Source: an uncultured Lachnospiraceae bacterium (GTDB taxonomy: Bacteria; Bacillota; Clostridia; Lachnospirales; Lachnospiraceae). From it: a DNA stretch of 5,355 bases. The position numbers and the translations under genes are program-made. The notes beneath the pieces are model-generated. The model did not search any database. It was not told the DNA's origin and worked only from the letters and a program-made list of their open reading frames with translations. Within the stretch, counting starts at the first letter, position 1, and each line of letters begins with the position of its first letter. Location of the stretch: assembly GCA_947003375.1 (NCBI GenBank), contig CAMQOJ010000319.1:1-5355 (forward strand), written 5' to 3'. Below are positions 5,232 through 5,355 of the stretch, piece by piece.

Positions 5232-5264
5232 TTTTTTTATTTACATTTTCATAATTTTAGGAGG
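5232..5264 (+). promoter_or_regulatory. AT-rich translation-initiation region and strong RBS of atpE
   Basis: T7 followed by almost pure A/T sequence leads into TAGGAGG (5258-5264), eight bases before ATG 5273. It stands out sharply from the GC-rich surroundings. An unstructured U-rich stretch before the RBS is known to boost atpE translation in E. coli, where c is needed in about ten copies per complex. The same role is inferred here. Confidence 0.6.
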
Positions 5265-5272
5265 AAAAAAGA

Positions 5273-5355
5273 ATGGATTTCAATGAAAACTTTATCTTAG
5301 GATGTTCCGCAATTGGCGCAGGTCTGGCAGTTATCGCCGGTATCGGACCTGGTGT
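5273..5355 (+). CDS. atpE: F-type ATP synthase subunit c, N-terminal part
   Basis: The gene is cut by the window end after 27 complete codons. The visible protein starts MDFNENFILGCSAIGAG and continues into the first transmembrane helix with the glycine-rich ring-packing pattern AVIAGIGPG, characteristic of subunit c (proteolipid). The multi-copy c-ring carries ions through the membrane and drives rotation. The ion-binding carboxylate and its partner residues lie beyond the window. The IAGIGPG wording resembles Na+-binding c subunits (Ilyobacter, Acetobacterium), but coupling ion cannot be decided from this piece. Codons shift towards A/T-ended ones (aat, gaa, ttt, tta, gga, tgt) relative to the upstream genes. 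The start is clear from TAGGAGG at 5258-5264. Confidence 0.95.
   Translation, partial: MDFNENFILGCSAIGAGLAVIAGIGPG

Noticed and set aside
5201..5238. Intrinsic terminator after atpB
   Set aside because: The T-run begins 11 bases after a weak 6-bp stem, and atpE with a strong RBS follows at once in the same operon.

Overview
The window reads as a core chromosomal segment of a GC-rich Firmicute, most likely a Clostridia member of the Lachnospiraceae type (inference). The grounds are the atpZ-atpI-atpB-atpE order of the ATP synthase operon, strong AGGAGG-type ribosome binding sites, a PcsB/SleB-type wall hydrolase, and close resemblance of the proteins to clostridial families. Coding DNA is dense, with mostly G- or C-ended codons. 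No mobile element, CRISPR array, tRNA or rRNA is visible.

Left part (1-1649, + strand): the 3' end of a Sua5/YwlC threonylcarbamoyl-AMP synthase gene (tRNA t6A modification), then rpiB (ribose-5-phosphate isomerase B family) and upp (uracil phosphoribosyltransferase). These three run in one direction with spacers of about 120 bp. They could be co-transcribed, and RpiB and Upp are metabolically linked through ribose-5-phosphate, PRPP and UMP. The rpiB-upp spacer holds a nested hairpin.

Middle (1650-3458): a secreted cell-wall hydrolase, probably starting at TTG 1707, joins a long PcsB-like coiled coil to a C-terminal SleB/CwlJ-type domain. It converges on a minus-strand DUF402 gene. A perfect 10-bp inverted repeat without a T-tract lies between them.

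Right part (3459-5355): a compact divergent control region carries two near-consensus sigma-A-type promoters back to back. One (TTGACT-17-TATCAT) fires leftward into DUF402, the other (TAGACA-17-TATAAT) rightward into the ATP synthase operon. The operon begins with two small membrane proteins, AtpZ and AtpI, in overlapping frames, then subunit a (AtpB) and the start of subunit c (AtpE, cut by the window end). An AT-rich leader and strong RBS precede atpE, as expected for the multi-copy c subunit.

I found no clear new biological system. The points most worth a second look are the PcsB-coil/SleB-domain architecture, the substituted phosphate-binding arginine in RpiB, the Na+-type look of the c-subunit N-terminus, and the RNA structures before upp and at the atpB-atpE junction.
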